Below are positions 24,353 to 33,304 of a stretch of 54,031 nt of DNA, in pieces (position 1 is the first letter of the stretch; every line of letters starts with the position of its first letter). Origin of the DNA: Candidatus Poribacteria bacterium (GTDB taxonomy: Bacteria > Poribacteria > WGA-4E > WGA-3G); NCBI GenBank assembly GCA_022827225.1, contig JAJDTJ010000079.1, positions 1 to 54,031 on the forward strand. Reading direction: 5' to 3'. A program made the translations under genes and the position numbers. The notes below the pieces were generated by a model that was given only the letters and a program-made list of their open reading frames with translations, did no database searches and had not been told where the DNA came from.

Positions 24353-25192
24353 TCACGTCGTGTTATTATCCAACGAATACGCGCGGTTTCCACCGGGACC
24401 ACCGCCAATCGCCCACGTACCACGGAACAGCGATTGCCGTTTCGGCGGCATCGTTTCGATAACTTCGTGGCTTAGGTTCAAGCGGTGCCACTGTGCCCAG
24501 ACGGAGTTATAGCAATTGAAAACAGCACAGCGCGGGTTCGATGGGTTCGTCCAATCATTCGCAGCATGGACGAGGCTTTCCGTGAAAATAACCACGGAAC
24601 CGGGTGGACAACTATAGTCATCCATCGTCTCACGCATACTCTCCTCCCACGGCGACTCGCCAATATTTGGACGATACGGATCAGGACCGCCGTAGTTGAA
24701 ATGCGCCTTATGAGAACCACTGAGGAAAGAAGTAGCACCTTGTCCTGACTTGACCTCCTCAAGTTCCCAGACGACGCGCGTCAACCCAGCGAAGATCTTT
24801 CCACCCGCGACCTGATACCGCATCGCATTCGCCTGCTGCGGTGGACGCACAACGTGCGGTAGACCGTTATCACCACGTTCCGACACACCCCAACCCGGGG
24901 GTCTCACAGTCGTAAACGACCCTTCGCATCGAAATCCGTAGCAATCATCACGTACAAACGGATCTTCGGACAGAATTTCATTTAGAACACCTACGATTGC
25001 AGGATGGTCAAGGAGGTTCTGAAGTGCGCCTTGATAACTTTGTCTTGCGCCCGCATACACTTCCGCTTTCATCTCTTCGATTTCTGAGTCCGATAATATT
25101 GAGGGTAATAAAATCCAACCCCGCAAATCGAAAAAGAACTTTTGCTCCGGTGTCATCGGAATCGGAGCGTCATTTGATGTTACTTTTGACAT
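24353..25192 (-). CDS. Phytanoyl-CoA-dioxygenase-like protein with HxV in place of HxD
   Basis: The 279-residue protein matches the PhyH-type double-stranded beta helix: GWILLPSILSDSEIEEMKAE, VWELEEVKSGQGATSFLSGS, HKAHFN, and the distal His in FTESLVHAANDW. Where the first iron-binding His-x-Asp is expected, the sequence reads GLPHVVRPPQ, so the usual carboxylate ligand seems to be missing. Fe(II)/2-oxoglutarate halogenases of this superfamily lack that Asp. Alignment was by eye. It is about three-quarters identical to its neighbour at 25226 and 33 bases downstream of it. The C-terminus AYSLDNNTT is shared by both. Confidence 0.75.
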   Translation of the reverse strand: MSKVTSNDAPIPMTPEQKFFFDLRGWILLPSILSDSEIEEMKAEVYAGARQSYQGALQNLLDHPAIVGVLNEILSEDPFVRDDCYGFRCEGSFTTVRPPGWGVSERGDNGLPHVVRPPQQANAMRYQVAGGKIFAGLTRVVWELEEVKSGQGATSFLSGSHKAHFNYGGPDPYRPNIGESPWEESMRETMDDYSCPPGSVVIFTESLVHAANDWTNPSNPRCAVFNCYNSVWAQWHRLNLSHEVIETMPPKRQSLFRGTWAIGGGPGGNRAYSLDNNTT

Positions 25193-25225
25193 TAATATCT
25201 CCTTGTAACGTGAATAGTCTTGAAA

Positions 25226-26095
25226 TCATGTGGTGTTATTCTCCAGCGAATACGCACGATTCCCGCCAGGACCACCACCTATTGCCCAAGTTCCACGGAA
25301 TAAAGACTGCCGTTTTGGAGGCATCTTTTCTATGATTTCATGACTTAGATTCAACCGAAACCATTGAGCCCATACCGAGTTGTAACAATTAAACACAGCA
25401 CAACGCGGATTGTCAGGGTTCGTCCAGTTGTTGGTAGCATGTATAACGCTTTCAGTGAAAATAAGCAACGACCCAGGAGGACAACTATAATCCTCCATCA
25501 CATCCTTCATTTTCTCCTCCCAAGGCGATTCACTAATATTCGGACGGTATGGGTCCGGTCCACCATAGTCGAAATGTGCCTTATGAGAACCACTTAGAAA
25601 AGTCGTACCCCCTTGTCCAGCTTTCACCTCTTCAAGTTCCCAAATCACACGTGTAAGTCCGGCGAATATCTTTCCACCGGCAACCTGATACCGCATCGCA
25701 TTTGCTCGTTGTGGCGGTCGCACGACGTGCGGCACCGCAGTACCCCTATCAGAAGAAGTACTCCAACCAGGTTTCCTGACAGTCGTAATCGAATTCTCAC
25801 ATCGAAAGCCGTAGCAATCCTCAAAGATAAATCGCTCATCAGCAAGGATTTCGTTTAGGATACCTACAAGAGCAGGATGATCCAGTAAATTCTGGAGTGC
25901 TCCCTGATAACTGTGTCTGGCACCTGCATACACTTCCGCTTTCATCTCTTCGATTTCCGACGCTGATAATACCGCTGGTAATAAAATCCAACCCTGTAAG
26001 TCGAAGAAAAACTTCTGTTCAGGGGTCATCAACTTCTCTCCCGGTGCCAATGGCATTGGGTCATTAGAATTGCGCACTTCTTTCATAACAATCAA
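25226..26095 (-). CDS. Phytanoyl-CoA-dioxygenase-like protein, tandem paralogue with HxV
   Basis: The 289-residue protein is a close duplicate of the gene at 24353, with a slightly longer N-terminus (KEVRNSNDPMPLAPGEK). It retains AVPHVVRPPQRANAMRYQV, FLSGSHKAHFDYGGPDPYRP and the distal FTESVIHATNNW. The first site again reads HVV rather than HxD. Both copies keep the same unusual residues, which argues for a selected function rather than decay. It begins 28 bases downstream of the glycosyltransferase gene, so all three are probably co-transcribed. Confidence 0.75.
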   Translation of the reverse strand: MIVMKEVRNSNDPMPLAPGEKLMTPEQKFFFDLQGWILLPAVLSASEIEEMKAEVYAGARHSYQGALQNLLDHPALVGILNEILADERFIFEDCYGFRCENSITTVRKPGWSTSSDRGTAVPHVVRPPQRANAMRYQVAGGKIFAGLTRVIWELEEVKAGQGGTTFLSGSHKAHFDYGGPDPYRPNISESPWEEKMKDVMEDYSCPPGSLLIFTESVIHATNNWTNPDNPRCAVFNCYNSVWAQWFRLNLSHEIIEKMPPKRQSLFRGTWAIGGGPGGNRAYSLENNTT

Positions 26096-26123
26096 ATCCT
26101 TTTATCGACAAACTGTCCAAATA

Positions 26124-27881
26124 TTACAGTGCCTGTTTCAATCCAGGCAAGAAATAATCTTTAACGACGACCTCCCAACTCATCTGAGAGGCGATGTCGT
26201 AGCCTTCTCGAAGCATATCCTCTACGTCACGAGGTTTACGCGGTAAGCGTCCTAAGAGTTTCGCCGCGATGTCTCGGCTATTTTCCATTTCAATCGCGTT
26301 CCGTTCCGCTAAACCGATATGCAGCACATCATCTAACGATTTCGGTGGAATCTGCAGCTGCGTATAGTCGGCGATGACAACATTCGGGACTTCGCGATTA
26401 TCGGTAGCACGCCGGATAAAACCGCAACATCCGCACACGTTGCTAACCACACAAATCGCACCGAAACTCAACGGCTCCACCTGAGCGATCCCGAAAGGTT
26501 CATAAATTGACTGTCCGAACTCTGCGTCACTCCCTTTACGGATGTCCATGAACTCCATCTCTACCGGCATCCGTTTCCCGCAAGCTTCTTGACTCCATCC
26601 AAACTGATTGACGAAGACCACTTTAATCGCTTTAGATTGTAGGTTGAAAGCAGAGACACCGTTGTTCAATTCGATCTCCGCACCGACGAGATCCGGATAA
26701 CCGATTTTGTGATGTACGGGCCAACCGTACGCCGCCTCCATCTCATGGACGCTCTCGTTCGGTCTCCCTGTCGCAATTTCAGTGGAGAGGATGAACAACA
26801 CCGCTGTCTTGTCATTAGAAGCGAGCAGGTTATCAAGATGCATGAGTACCTGTAAATCACGCCACAACCCTTTGCTTTTAACGAGCCGCGTCACGTGTGT
26901 AAAAACGTAATCCGGACGATACTCTAAAAGTGTTTTCGCATATTTTTGGAGCAGTGCCTTTGCGGTCAGTTTCTCTTGGAGGCTCACCTCAAACGCAGGA
27001 ATACCGTTGTAAACGAGATTGATCGGGAAGTCTTCAAACGGCTTCGCCAAGAATCGGAGTTCATCTACAACGAGATCACCGACGGCGAAGACGGTATCAC
27101 ACAGATGCGCCTTATCAATCAGGGCGTGCTTGAAATACCAGAACGGATCGCTGAAAATATCTCGAATGGATTGTTGCTCCGCTTTCGCGAGTTCTAAAGC
27201 GTTGTAGAAGCGGACATCGTGTCCGGGGTGCCCTTCGACAATCGGACGTATCGTCGCGACCTCGTGTGCATAAAAGACAGTCCGCATGTTCGGTGCCCCA
27301 TTTACACTGTCGTTGCTCTCGCGTTCGATAAGCACTTTGAGGGCAAGTGGCATCCCCATAAATTCATGCGAGATAATAAACACCGGTGCGGCAGTTTCTG
27401 CACCGATAATTGCCAGCAACGCGGCATACGCCGGTTCCGCAAGGCGGACATACTCCTCGAACTCCCATTCGTTCTCATAACGACTCGATTCGATATGGAA
27501 ATGTTCATAGAGTTGCCATTTAAACTGTCCTGTCAGTTCCTCGTTGCTGTTTGATACATTCACCAAGAGAACATCTGTGAGGGTTGTAACTTCCTGATGT
27601 TTATTTTTAAATTTTCGCTGTCCATATACGATCTCCACATGATAGGTCCGCTCAATTTCGGTGAATGCCTGTGCGTGTGGTGTGTCTGTTATCCCTTCAC
27701 TTGATCGGTAAAGGATGGTGTCTAAATTACCCAAGTCGGCACCGGGAAAGAGTGGACCGACGAGAAATGTGCGTTCAATGGCTTCGTTGTAGCTGCGGGT
27801 TGTCAATAACCCCTCTAAAACTGCGCCGATGCCCCCCATCTTTTGGACGGCTTCGTGTGTGACGTGAACAACAATACTCAA
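26124..27881 (-). CDS. GT-B glycosyltransferase, glycogen-synthase-like
   Basis: The 585-residue protein has a two-domain GT-B fold. The N-terminal motif HEAVQKMGGIGAVLEGLLT resembles the glucose-donor loop of glycogen synthases, and the C-terminal YEPFGIAQVEPLSFGAICVV is the E-x7-E sugar-nucleotide motif. A neighbouring glgB, glgP and glgC make an alpha-glucan synthase role likely; whether it is GT3, GT5 or another family cannot be settled by eye. The frame is open to 28001, but that part overlaps a MITE, so a TTG at 27881 is preferred: AGG lies about eight bases upstream and the fold begins there. Confidence 0.7.
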   Translation of the reverse strand: MSIVVHVTHEAVQKMGGIGAVLEGLLTTRSYNEAIERTFLVGPLFPGADLGNLDTILYRSSEGITDTPHAQAFTEIERTYHVEIVYGQRKFKNKHQEVTTLTDVLLVNVSNSNEELTGQFKWQLYEHFHIESSRYENEWEFEEYVRLAEPAYAALLAIIGAETAAPVFIISHEFMGMPLALKVLIERESNDSVNGAPNMRTVFYAHEVATIRPIVEGHPGHDVRFYNALELAKAEQQSIRDIFSDPFWYFKHALIDKAHLCDTVFAVGDLVVDELRFLAKPFEDFPINLVYNGIPAFEVSLQEKLTAKALLQKYAKTLLEYRPDYVFTHVTRLVKSKGLWRDLQVLMHLDNLLASNDKTAVLFILSTEIATGRPNESVHEMEAAYGWPVHHKIGYPDLVGAEIELNNGVSAFNLQSKAIKVVFVNQFGWSQEACGKRMPVEMEFMDIRKGSDAEFGQSIYEPFGIAQVEPLSFGAICVVSNVCGCCGFIRRATDNREVPNVVIADYTQLQIPPKSLDDVLHIGLAERNAIEMENSRDIAAKLLGRLPRKPRDVEDMLREGYDIASQMSWEVVVKDYFLPGLKQAL

Positions 27882-27919
27882 ATTTCTACCTCGCCAAGCG
27901 TCTTTTTTTATACATGAAT

Positions 27920-28041
27920 AGGACTTACGCCTGCTGCTCTTTTGTACCACAAACTTCCTAGTTTGTGACACCAGAACGCTATGTTTTCCGAGAAATCTCA
28001 ACTAACAGAATGGGAACTACAGTCAAAATCGCGTCCGTCCT
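27920..28041. mobile_element. MITE-like element, AGGACTTACGCA family, copy C
   Basis: Left end AGGACTTACGC at 27920 and right end GCGTCCGTCCT at 28041 are imperfect inverted repeats. The interior CTCTTTTGTACCACAAACTT, the ACAAACT/AGTTTGT-type stem and TTTTCCGAGAAATC match copy B closely. It lies between the divergent glycosyltransferase and winged-helix genes. Confidence 0.75.
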
Positions 28042-28158
28042 AATGAAATTATAAACGTTTTGGAATAGTGCCTTTGTTGCGAAAGATTATAACACAATGC
28101 TGAAATAGAAGTCAAATTTCGTCTTATATGACAAAATATTTACATTTACCTGCTGTCC

Positions 28159-28187
28159 TTGACAACCTTACAAAAAGTAACTATAAT
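28159..28187 (+). promoter_or_regulatory. Consensus sigma-70 promoter for the winged-helix/glgP operon
   Basis: TTGACA (28159-28164) and TATAAT (28182-28187) are 17 bases apart, identical to consensus. The predicted transcript starts near 28194, leaving about 57 bases of leader before the ATG at 28251. Confidence 0.8.
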
Positions 28188-28250
28188 ATATATTGGAGGC
28201 GTATGAGATATTTTCCGTTCTTCACAACAGAATCTACCTATGGAGGTAAA

Positions 28251-28475
28251 ATGTTAGATAATATTGGAAATGTAGCGGGTGCTGTTTGGCACTATCTTGA
28301 AGAAAACGACGAAGCCACAGTTACAAAATTGACACGTGAACTCGGTGAGACCGAACGCACAATCCTAATGGGAATCGGTTGGCTTGCCCGCGAAGGAAAA
28401 CTGGATTTTGAAAAACGGAGACAAGGCACCTATATAACACTAAAGGCACAACACTCAAACCCAGAAGCGGTGTAG
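28251..28475 (+). CDS. Small winged-helix protein
   Basis: The 74-residue protein resembles the short winged helix-turn-helix family: VAGAVWHYLEENDEATVTKL, TRELGETERTILMGIGWLAREG, KLDFEKRRQGTYITL. It probably binds nucleic acid or acts as a small regulator. The ATG follows a perfect GGAGG by three bases at 28243-28247; the in-frame ATG at 28128 lies upstream of the promoter and cannot be the start. It is 24 bases before glgP, which suggests co-expression. Confidence 0.75.
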   Translation: MLDNIGNVAGAVWHYLEENDEATVTKLTRELGETERTILMGIGWLAREGKLDFEKRRQGTYITLKAQHSNPEAV

Positions 28476-28499
28476 ATTTCGGAAGGAGAATGACATTAA

Positions 28500-31085
28500 A
28501 TGAAGCCACTTCGTCAATTAACAGTGGTGCCGACTTTACCACCGAATCTTGAACCGCTGCGTGAACTCGCCCTAAATCTGTGGTGGACCTGGGATCGTGA
28601 AGCACTTGATCTGTTCCAGTCCCTTGACGCGAAATTATGGCAAAAGACTTATCACAATCCTGTGGCAATGCTCGGGCAGATTTCACAAAAAAAGTTAGAC
28701 ACCATTTCAAAAGATAATACGTTCCTTGCTCGCCTTGATGTCATCTACCAAAAATTTAAAGAATACCACAAGGCCCGTTCATGGTTCGAGACGGATCACA
28801 AAGATGGGACGCTTACCGACCTACAGATCGCCTATTTCTCGATGGAATACGGGTTGACAGAGTGCATGCCCCTCTATTCTGGCGGTTTAGGGGTCCTGGC
28901 AGGTGATCATCTAAAATCTGCCAGCTACTTAGGGATGCCTTTCGTCGCAGTCGGGCTGCTCTATCAGCACGGCTATTTCCGTCAGACCCTTACCGCAGAC
29001 GGTTGGCAGATGGCAGATTATCCTACCAACGACTTTTACAATATGCCGATTCAGCCAGCGAAGCGTGCTGACGGTTCCCCGCTCTTAGTAGAAGTCGAAT
29101 ATCCGGAAGGAAAGGCGTTCGCAAAGGTTTGGTGTGCACAGGTCGGACGCATCTCGCTGTATCTACTTGATACAAACATCCCCGAAAACAAGGATGAAGA
29201 ACTATGGAACATCACAGATTATCTCTACGGTGGTGATAAGCGGCTGCGTATCAAACAGGAGATTCTGCTCGGAATTGGCGGTTACCGCGCTTTAACAGCA
29301 CTCGGTATCCAGCCCACGGTGTGTCACATGAATGAGGGGCACGCTGCGTTCCTTGCGATTGAACGTATCCGACAGATGATGTCGCGAACAGGCATCCGGT
29401 TTGAAGAAGCCTGTGAAGCGACGCGAGCCGGAAACGTTTTCACAACGCATACGCCGGTTCCTGCCGGCATTGACTGGTTCCCGCCGGATCTAGTTAATCA
29501 ATACTGTAGCGTTTATTACGCGGAACTCGGTATCTCCGCTGACACTTTCCTCGGACTCGGTAGGACGAATCCCTCGAATACGCAGAGTGAATTCAGTCCC
29601 GCACTCCTTGCACTCCGGCTTTCGGCGATGTGCAACGGCGTGAGCCAACTCCACGGACAGGTCTCCCGTGAGATGTGGAAAGACCTCTGGCCCGGCACGC
29701 CTGTACATGAAGTACCTATCACTGCAATTACAAATGGGATTCATACGCGCTCTTGGGTCTCAGGTGATATGCAGAGTCTTTTTGACACGTATCTAGGTCC
29801 CCGCTGGATTGTTGACCTCACAAATCAGGATGTCTGGACACAGATTTCGCACATCCCAGACCACGAGTTGTGGCGGATACATGAACGACGGCGTGAACGC
29901 CTCATCGACTTCGCGCGTCAACGGCAGGAACAGAAGCGGGCAAGCGGTGGCACCGTTTCCAAGCGGACACCAGAAACCGTCAGCATGGCGGCTAAAACGC
30001 TGAATTCGGCGGCACTCACCATCGGCTTCGCACGTCGGTTTGCAACCTATAAGCGTGCGACCTTACTGTTCCAAGATGTTGATCGGCTTGATAAGATCCT
30101 TAACAACCCGGAACGTCCCGTTCAACTTATTTTTGCTGGGAAAGCGCATCCACACGACTATGAAGGAAAATTGCTCATACAGCGCATCGTCCGAATCGCG
30201 TCGGAACCCCGTTTCTATCACAAGATCATCTTTATTGAAAACTATGATATCTGTGTCGGACGGTATCTCGTTGAGGGTGTTGACGTGTGGCTGAACAACC
30301 CGCTACCGCCGAATGAAGCTAGTGGTACAAGCGGGATGAAAGCAGCCGCGAATGGCGTTCTCAACCTCAGCATCGCAGACGGTTGGTGGGTTGAAGCAAA
30401 CCATTTAGGAGGCGGATGGACGATTGATGCAGGCATCGTCTCATCGGATGCTAAATCGACAGAAAAAGTCCACGCCGATGCCATTTACGATCTCCTCGAA
30501 AACGAGATTGTACCCCTCTTCTACGAGCGCAGCCCTGTTGACGATGTACCACACGAATGGGTCGCACGAATGAAGATGGCGATGCAGAATCTCGCACCTA
30601 TCTTCAACACGAAACGGATGGTATCGGAGTACGCAGAGCAGTTATATTTTCCAGCACATCGGCGTTGGCAAAAACTTAACGAAGCGGAAGTGAAGCGTAG
30701 CATCGCCTTAGCACGTTGGAAAACCCATATCCGAGATCACTGGGATGCGCTTCGGATTGAGGAAAAACGTACTGAAACTACACAAGGTCTCGAACTCGGT
30801 GTCGGTGAATCTATTGTCGTTCAGGCAGTCGTCCGAACCGACGTTCTATTTCCGCACGAAATTACCGTGCAAATCTACCACGGTCCGTTAGACGCGGCGG
30901 ATGAGATTGCCAATGGCACTGTTAGTCCAATGGAATATAAGACTGACCTCGGCGGCGGTACTTATCTCTTTGAAGGGGCACTCACCGTCCAACAGACAGG
31001 CTTGCATGGCTACACTGTACGCGCCTTACCGTACCACGAGGACCTACAATCTCCGCACGAACTCGGGTTGGTAACATGGGCATGA
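28500..31085 (+). CDS. glgP: Alpha-glucan (glycogen) phosphorylase, GT35
   Basis: The 861-residue enzyme releases glucose 1-phosphate from glycogen using pyridoxal phosphate. The PLP-lysine region is visible as EASGTSGMKAAANGVLNLSI, and the substrate region as HMNEGHAAFLAIERIR and YFSMEYGLTECMPLYSGGLG. The N-terminal domain (residues 1-110; PNLEPLRELALNLWWTWDRE) is the one found in the short bacterial alpha-glucan phosphorylases. About 110 C-terminal residues form a beta-rich extension. It follows the winged-helix gene; GGAG lies about 11 bases before the ATG. Confidence 0.92.
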   Translation: MKPLRQLTVVPTLPPNLEPLRELALNLWWTWDREALDLFQSLDAKLWQKTYHNPVAMLGQISQKKLDTISKDNTFLARLDVIYQKFKEYHKARSWFETDHKDGTLTDLQIAYFSMEYGLTECMPLYSGGLGVLAGDHLKSASYLGMPFVAVGLLYQHGYFRQTLTADGWQMADYPTNDFYNMPIQPAKRADGSPLLVEVEYPEGKAFAKVWCAQVGRISLYLLDTNIPENKDEELWNITDYLYGGDKRLRIKQEILLGIGGYRALTALGIQPTVCHMNEGHAAFLAIERIRQMMSRTGIRFEEACEATRAGNVFTTHTPVPAGIDWFPPDLVNQYCSVYYAELGISADTFLGLGRTNPSNTQSEFSPALLALRLSAMCNGVSQLHGQVSREMWKDLWPGTPVHEVPITAITNGIHTRSWVSGDMQSLFDTYLGPRWIVDLTNQDVWTQISHIPDHELWRIHERRRERLIDFARQRQEQKRASGGTVSKRTPETVSMAAKTLNSAALTIGFARRFATYKRATLLFQDVDRLDKILNNPERPVQLIFAGKAHPHDYEGKLLIQRIVRIASEPRFYHKIIFIENYDICVGRYLVEGVDVWLNNPLPPNEASGTSGMKAAANGVLNLSIADGWWVEANHLGGGWTIDAGIVSSDAKSTEKVHADAIYDLLENEIVPLFYERSPVDDVPHEWVARMKMAMQNLAPIFNTKRMVSEYAEQLYFPAHRRWQKLNEAEVKRSIALARWKTHIRDHWDALRIEEKRTETTQGLELGVGESIVVQAVVRTDVLFPHEITVQIYHGPLDAADEIANGTVSPMEYKTDLGGGTYLFEGALTVQQTGLHGYTVRALPYHEDLQSPHELGLVTWA

Positions 31086-31124
31086 CATGAACCTCCTCTC
31101 CCTTCGGAAGCGGTTACTTTTGCG

Positions 31125-31153
31125 TTGCACATAACCATTTTTAAGCGTATAAT
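31125..31153 (+). promoter_or_regulatory. Sigma-70 promoter for hisB
   Basis: TTGCAC (31125-31130) and TATAAT (31148-31153) are 17 bases apart, about 80 bases before the hisB ATG. Confidence 0.65.
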
Positions 31154-31189
31154 TAAGAAGTGGAAAGCGAATATACGGAAAGGAACGTG

Positions 31190-31232
31190 AAACCCCAACC
31201 GACTTGAACGAACCGCAAGGGACAAGTTAAAA
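31190..31232 (+). repeat. Partial CCGCAAGG-type leader repeat upstream of hisB
   Basis: The segment GACTTGAACGAACCGCAAGG followed by an A-rich stretch and ATG resembles the leaders of dtd (40580-40600) and, on the minus strand, of the PhyH gene at 44998-45846, and the inverted copy at 41060-41140. In this copy AAGG may also serve as the ribosome binding site, though 16 bases is far. Confidence 0.45.
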
Positions 31233-31820
31233 ATGGACAGAACAGCAGAAATTGCCCGCGAAACAGCAGAAACCCGCATCCAACTCCGTCTCGACCTTGA
31301 CGGCAGTGGAACCTCGGATATTAATACCGGTGTCGGTTTCTTGGATCACATGTTGGAACTCTTTGCCAAGCACGGATTCTTTGACTTGGAAATTGAAGCA
31401 AAAGGCGATTTACACGTAGATGCACATCATACCACCGAAGATGTCGGCATCTGCTTAGGGCAAGCCCTTCAAAAAGCGGTACTCGACAAAGCAGGGATGC
31501 AACGGTTCGGCAGCTTCGCCGTTCCGATGTATGAATCGCTTGCTAAAGTTGACTTGGATGTTTGCGGACGACCATATCTCCACTTTGAGACTCCACTCGG
31601 TTCCGGCAAAGTCGGCGATTTCGATATTGAACTTGTTGAAGAATTTTTTCACGGGGTCGTCAACCATAGCGGTACGACTTTACACATCAATGTCCCCTAT
31701 GGCACAAATCAGCACCATATCATAGAAGCCATTTTCAAGGCAGTCGCGAAAGCGTTGCATATTGCGACACGTCTCGATGCCCGTATCACAGGCGTATTAT
31801 CTACCAAAGGAAGCTTGTAG
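31233..31820 (+). CDS. hisB: Imidazoleglycerol-phosphate dehydratase
   Basis: The 195-residue enzyme carries out the sixth step of histidine synthesis. Manganese-binding His motifs are visible as HVDAHHTTEDVGIC and NQHHIIEAIFKAVAKAL, with GVGFLDHMLELFAKHG in between. Length matches the monofunctional bacterial enzyme, without the histidinol-phosphatase domain of E. coli HisB. No other his genes lie nearby, so the pathway is scattered. It sits between two glycogen genes with its own promoter. Confidence 0.95.
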   Translation: MDRTAEIARETAETRIQLRLDLDGSGTSDINTGVGFLDHMLELFAKHGFFDLEIEAKGDLHVDAHHTTEDVGICLGQALQKAVLDKAGMQRFGSFAVPMYESLAKVDLDVCGRPYLHFETPLGSGKVGDFDIELVEEFFHGVVNHSGTTLHINVPYGTNQHHIIEAIFKAVAKALHIATRLDARITGVLSTKGSL

Positions 31821-31832
31821 TAGGAAATAGTT

Positions 31833-31940
31833 ATCAGTTTTCAGTGCGATTTTTCTGCGAAAAAACTTTCAGCTTGCCTCGCCCGTCGGGAAAAGTGTGT
31901 AAATATTTCCAAAATCTACTATAAACGAAAACTGATAACT
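31833..31940. repeat. Dispersed repeat with inverted AGTTATCAGTTTTC ends
   Basis: Left end AGTTATCAGTTTTCAGT and right end GAAAACTGATAACT are inverted. The middle (GCGATTTTTCTGCGAAAAAAC) can fold separately. It fills the gap between hisB and the glgC ribosome binding site. Confidence 0.65.
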
Positions 31941-31957
31941 AAATTAGGAGAACGTTT

Positions 31958-33250
31958 ATGAACAACGAGAACGTTGTTGCAGTTATTCTTGGCGGCGGCC
32001 GCGGCACACGCTTATTTCCATTGACACGGGACCGCGCGAAACCGAGTGTTCCGATCGCAGGAAAATTTCGACTCGTAGACATACCGATCAGCAATTGCCT
32101 ACATTCAAAACTCGAAAAAATCTATGTCTTGACCCAGTTCAACTCTGTTTCGCTGAACCGACATGTTGTCCAGACGTATCGGTTTGATACGTATCGTCGC
32201 GGTTTCGTCCAAATCCTCGCAGCGCAACAGACGCTGATGGGAGAGGATTGGTATCAAGGAACAGCGGACGCCGTCAGACACAATGAACCCTATATCCTGA
32301 ATCCGCGTTTCACAGACGATCACGTTCTCATCCTCGCTGGTGACCATCTCTATCGGATGGATTACCAAAAGATGCTGGCTGTACATGCCGAATCCGGCGC
32401 CGATATTACAGTATCCGTCATCCCTGTGACGAAAGAGGTTACCAGCGGACTCGGTATCCTCCAAGCGGATACCAGCGGACGGATCGTCAATTTCGTTGAG
32501 AAACCACAAACGGAAGCCGAACTCCAGCAACTCCGCGTTGAGCCTGAAGTTTTTACCTCACGCGGCATTGAAGCACAAGGACGCGAATACATCGCTTCAA
32601 TGGGGATCTATGTTTTTAACCGAGAGGTGCTCCAAGAGGTGCTTCAAGAGGGATCGAACGTAGACTTCGGGAAGGACATAATACCGACGAGTATTCGAGA
32701 ACGAGCCGTTTTTGCCTACTTTTTCGACGGTTATTGGGAAGATATTGGTACGATCCGATCCTTCTATTCGGCGAATATCGCGCTCACCAATACCACACCG
32801 GCATTCGATTTCTACGATGAACACGCACCGATCTATACCAATCGGCGCCACCTTCCGAGCACCAAAGTTAACAGCAGTAGTGTCCGTTCTTCTATTCTCG
32901 CTGAAGGGTCTATCATTGATGATTCGGAAATTGATCGAACGATCGTCGGTATTCGGAGTATCATCGCTGGAGGTAGCCGAATTTACCAGTCCATTCTGAT
33001 GGGAGCGGACTTCTACGAGCCTGAGGGTGAGCGGAGTGGGAACCCACAGAGCGGTAGCCCACATATCGGGATCGGACGGAATTGCCTGATTCAGAATGCA
33101 ATCATTGACAAAAATGCGCGTATCGGTGATAATTCAGTACTCGTCAACCGAGATGGGATTGATAATCACGACGGTGAAAATTACTATATCCGAGATGGGA
33201 TCGTTATTGTTCCAAAGGATGCAACGATACCTCCTGAAACCGTCATTTAA
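31958..33250 (+). CDS. glgC: Glucose-1-phosphate adenylyltransferase
   Basis: The 430-residue enzyme makes ADP-glucose, the donor for bacterial glycogen synthesis. The nucleotidyltransferase motif GGGRGTRLFPLTRDRAKP and the following FRLVDIPISNCLHS are complete. The glucose-1-phosphate site FVEKP and the C-terminal left-handed beta helix (IGRNCLIQNAIIDKNARIGD) are also present. AGGAGAACG lies seven bases upstream of the ATG. Together with glgB, glgP and the GT-B enzyme it completes a glycogen cycle in this region. Confidence 0.94.
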   Translation: MNNENVVAVILGGGRGTRLFPLTRDRAKPSVPIAGKFRLVDIPISNCLHSKLEKIYVLTQFNSVSLNRHVVQTYRFDTYRRGFVQILAAQQTLMGEDWYQGTADAVRHNEPYILNPRFTDDHVLILAGDHLYRMDYQKMLAVHAESGADITVSVIPVTKEVTSGLGILQADTSGRIVNFVEKPQTEAELQQLRVEPEVFTSRGIEAQGREYIASMGIYVFNREVLQEVLQEGSNVDFGKDIIPTSIRERAVFAYFFDGYWEDIGTIRSFYSANIALTNTTPAFDFYDEHAPIYTNRRHLPSTKVNSSSVRSSILAEGSIIDDSEIDRTIVGIRSIIAGGSRIYQSILMGADFYEPEGERSGNPQSGSPHIGIGRNCLIQNAIIDKNARIGDNSVLVNRDGIDNHDGENYYIRDGIVIVPKDATIPPETVI

Positions 33251-33304
33251 TCTGTAGCCTTGAATCGGTTTGTAATCAAGGTTTACACAACAAGGAGATT
33301 TCTA

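Noticed and set aside
27882..28001. Extension of the glycosyltransferase gene
   Set aside because: It overlaps a MITE; the fold begins at the TTG start at 27881.
28128..28250. Extension of the small winged-helix gene
   Set aside because: A consensus promoter lies inside it, and GGAGG directly precedes the ATG at 28251.
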